Shown: positions 63,513-64,000 of the stretch, in pieces
Layout of the letters: every line of letters starts with the position of its first letter
Position numbering within the stretch: position 1 is the first letter of the stretch
NCBI RefSeq assembly: GCF_032854445.1
Contig: NW_027018026.1
Coordinates: 1 to 64,000, forward strand
Source of the DNA: Liolophura sinensis
Lineage: Eukaryota; Mollusca; Polyplacophora; Chitonida; Chitonidae
Direction of reading: 5' to 3'
DNA: 64,000 bases
Program-made: the position numbers and the translations under genes
The notes under the pieces: model-generated
What the model was told of the DNA's origin: nothing
Databases searched by the model: none
Seen by the model: only the letters and a program-made list of their open reading frames with translations

Positions 63513-64000
63513 AATTGAATGATCATTTATGTCATAATTACGTGCGTAGCAACGTCTCTTACTCCATGGAAAACAGGGAAATTTGCAATTTTTCAACAGC
63601 TGCCGATGCCTGGCTCAATTCCGCATCTTTTGGCACCTTACTGAAGTGGGTCAGTGTCAGTTGGACTTTTACAGCAGACTGTATCAAGTACCTTGTGTTT
63701 TTCATGTACAAATGGTTGTGGTTTTTCTACACGTAGATAAAGACATTGAGATTGTCTTGCACTTAGAAGTAAGGCAATTCCTGGGTGAGTTAAATGGGCT
63801 TAGCCCAAAGATTTCAGGTCTTCTGGGCTACCGAAGGGCACATAACTTATAGTCAAATGTTGAATATAGTAATGACCAGTAGCGATTGTACAGAGTACAG
63901 TGTAGCCGATTTCATTAACAAAAAGACCAGGCAAAAATGCAAAAGTGGGAAAAAACTGTTCCAGTGCTGCTGTTAAGAGGCTAATTCGACGTATTTTGTG
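63513..64000 (+). repeat. Cut satellite unit at right edge
   Basis: This is the first 488 bp of a unit, ending in CGACGTATTTTGTG. It lies outside the preceding trimer and has several private changes: CTGTTAGGGACAATT upstream, CATAATTACG, AACGTCTC, GAAAACAGGG and GTCAGTTGGAC. It shows that the array extends beyond the window. Confidence 0.93.

Larger units (their letters stand above)
1..64000 (+). repeat. Satellite DNA array, ~549-bp unit, head to tail
   Basis: The same unit recurs through the entire window in one orientation, seen by following the conserved start AATT(G/C)AATGATCA at spacings of almost always 538-555 bp. There are 113 complete units from 161 to 63512 and a cut unit at each edge. 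Eleven units are 688-690 bp, ten are 542-543 bp and three are 492 bp. No unrelated sequence longer than a few bases interrupts the array, and no unit is inverted. Arrays of this purity are characteristic of eukaryotic heterochromatin. I do not recognise the family, so centromeric, pericentromeric, subtelomeric and sex-chromosome locations all remain possible. Confidence 0.98.

Noticed and set aside
161-64000. More than 200 open frames of 60-196 codons on both strands as possible genes
   Set aside because: They are the same few frames repeated with each satellite unit. They overlap on both strands, have no recognisable domain, vary by frame-breaking indels and lack any gene context.
1-64000. 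CRISPR array or other repeat-spacer system
   Set aside because: The repeated unit is about 549 bp and contiguous, with no unique spacers and no cas genes. The variation is substitution and indel variation among copies.
1-64000. Telomeric or simple-sequence tracts
   Set aside because: There is no run of TTAGG, TTAGGG, TTTAGGG or other microsatellite. The longest simple tracts are short A or T homopolymers of about eight bases.
1-64000. Inverted units or a strand switch within the array
   Set aside because: The start motif AATT(G/C)AATGATCA, or a one-base variant of it, is found on the plus strand at every expected position. I found no reversed unit.

Overview
The whole 64 kb window is one uninterrupted satellite DNA array. 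A single unit of about 549 bp (41% G+C, hand-counted over 540 bp of the unit at 6752-7300) is repeated head to tail in one orientation. There are 113 complete units between 161 and 63512, plus a cut unit at each edge, so the array continues beyond both ends. I see no single-copy DNA, recognisable gene, RNA gene, transposon insertion, inverted unit, telomeric repeat or CRISPR array. Tens of kilobases of pure satellite point to eukaryotic heterochromatin, such as pericentromeric, centromeric, subtelomeric or sex-chromosome DNA. I do not recognise the satellite family and cannot name the species. CpG is only mildly depleted (17 seen in about 540 bp against roughly 23 expected), which does not suggest strong methylation-driven decay.

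Most units are 538-555 bp. I use the conserved AATTGAATGATCA (or AATTCAATGATCA) as the unit start. Three length variants are inherited as discrete types: 11 long units of 688-690 bp with a 139-bp internal tandem duplication, 10 units of 542-543 bp lacking 7 bp, and 3 short units of 492 bp lacking 57 bp. Shared rare variants show that units are arranged in higher-order repeats (HORs) that change along the array. From left to right these are a dimer (about 0.36-2.24 kb), a five-unit HOR in two tandem copies (13.6-19.1 kb), a four-unit HOR (29.1-33.5 kb), a dimer (35.6-37.8 kb), a trimer with a long unit (40.2-42.8 kb), a short-plus-normal dimer (45.5-47.5 kb), a long-unit trimer in about 2.7 copies (49.05-53.92 kb) and a four-copy trimer of about 1.65 kb (56.9-63.5 kb). 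A 6.36-kb block at 6644-13000 is repeated almost perfectly at 17322-23680.

Several units are chimeras whose break can be placed within tens of bases. They read as unequal crossovers, with deletion, duplication and local homogenisation. The unit also has one minus-strand frame with a single stop in about 183 codons and one plus-strand frame with three. This is more open than chance predicts, but the protein is unrecognised and frame-breaking indels are common, so I treat it at most as a relic. Clusters of one-base indels, for example at 7.3-7.6, 14.8-15.9, 34.4-34.6 and 55.3-60.6 kb, may be assembly error. No genes act together here; the content of the window is its repeat architecture.
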